The position numbers and the translations under genes are program-made. Positions 5,176 through 5,394 of a DNA stretch of 5,394 nt are shown here, one piece after another (position 1 is the stretch's first letter; each line of letters begins with the position of its first letter). The stretch is from Balneolaceae bacterium (GTDB taxonomy: Bacteria > Bacteroidota > Rhodothermia > Balneolales > Balneolaceae). Below the pieces are notes generated by a model. It worked only from the letters and a program-made list of their open reading frames with translations, did not search any database and was not told the origin of the DNA. The stretch spans positions 1-5,394 of the forward strand of contig PWFZ01000334.1 of assembly GCA_003555185.1 (NCBI GenBank), given 5' to 3'.

Positions 5176-5394
5176 ATGATGAAAGAGATCACACATTTTT
5201 TAATTCATTTGCGATTGCACTACCAATTTGTGCTTTTGTCGGGTGGGTTTTTGCTTGGCGGCTTTATGTCTTCGGAAATGAATACCCAGCAATATTGGCT
5301 GCAATTTCTAAATGTGCATATTCTGCTTTTTGGTGGGGCAACAGCCTACAACTCCTGGTGGGATAAAGACACCGGACCGATCGGCGGGCTGAAA
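5176..5394 (+). CDS. UbiA-like integral membrane prenyltransferase (5' part only)
   Basis: An open frame of 73 codons runs to the right edge. It starts with two adjacent ATGs (5176 and 5179); either may be used. Residues about 17-31 (FVLLSGGFLLGGFM) and 43-58 (FLNVHILLFGGATAY) are hydrophobic and look like the first two membrane helices. The second is followed by YNSWWDKDTGPIGGLK (58-73). This resembles the first Asp-rich motif of the UbiA family, which binds Mg2+ and the prenyl diphosphate and attaches it to an aromatic or other acceptor at the membrane. Here the pattern is N-x-x-x-D-x-D rather than the usual N-x-x-x-D-x-x-x-D, so it is a divergent branch. The substrate cannot be inferred, and the second Asp motif lies beyond the window. 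Confidence 0.65.
   Translation, partial: MMKEITHFLIHLRLHYQFVLLSGGFLLGGFMSSEMNTQQYWLQFLNVHILLFGGATAYNSWWDKDTGPIGGLK

Overview
The window looks like ordinary chromosomal DNA from a Bacteroidota-like bacterium of the FCB group, possibly Balneolota/Rhodothermota. The grounds are indirect. GC content is moderate, Shine-Dalgarno sequences before the start codons are weak or absent, there is a TANNTTTG-type -7 box upstream of the toxin-antitoxin pair, and the proteins have a Bacteroidota flavour. The species cannot be fixed from the sequence alone.

Layout from left to right. At the left edge, on the minus strand, lies an Xre/DUF2384 antitoxin followed with no gap by the start of a RES-domain toxin that runs off the window. 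An inverted repeat overlaps its candidate promoter, as expected for autoregulation. Next, also on the minus strand, is a 567-residue PLP enzyme of the threonine synthase type. It has an N-terminal zinc ribbon and, unusually, a C-terminal region resembling the regulatory domain of 2-isopropylmalate synthase (LeuA). Upstream of it on the same strand is a small, very acidic protein of unknown function. Divergent from that, on the plus strand, is anmK (anhydro-N-acetylmuramate kinase, cell-wall recycling). After anmK comes a 212-bp stretch filled by a REP/BIME-like repeat array: two full 77-bp units, each with two hairpins, plus a degenerate partial unit. The array fills the gap between the convergent stop codons of anmK and the next gene. 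That next gene, on the minus strand, encodes a conserved 300-residue protein of a family often labelled '3-methyladenine DNA glycosylase' without clear support. Divergent from it, at the right edge, is the start of a UbiA-like membrane prenyltransferase.

The genes do not form one pathway: they cover amino-acid synthesis, peptidoglycan recycling, a toxin-antitoxin pair and unknowns. The two most notable items are the threonine synthase-LeuA regulatory fusion, which suggests allosteric control of the threonine/isoleucine branch by a branched-chain amino acid, and the repeat units, whose two hairpin arms differ only by paired, structure-preserving substitutions.
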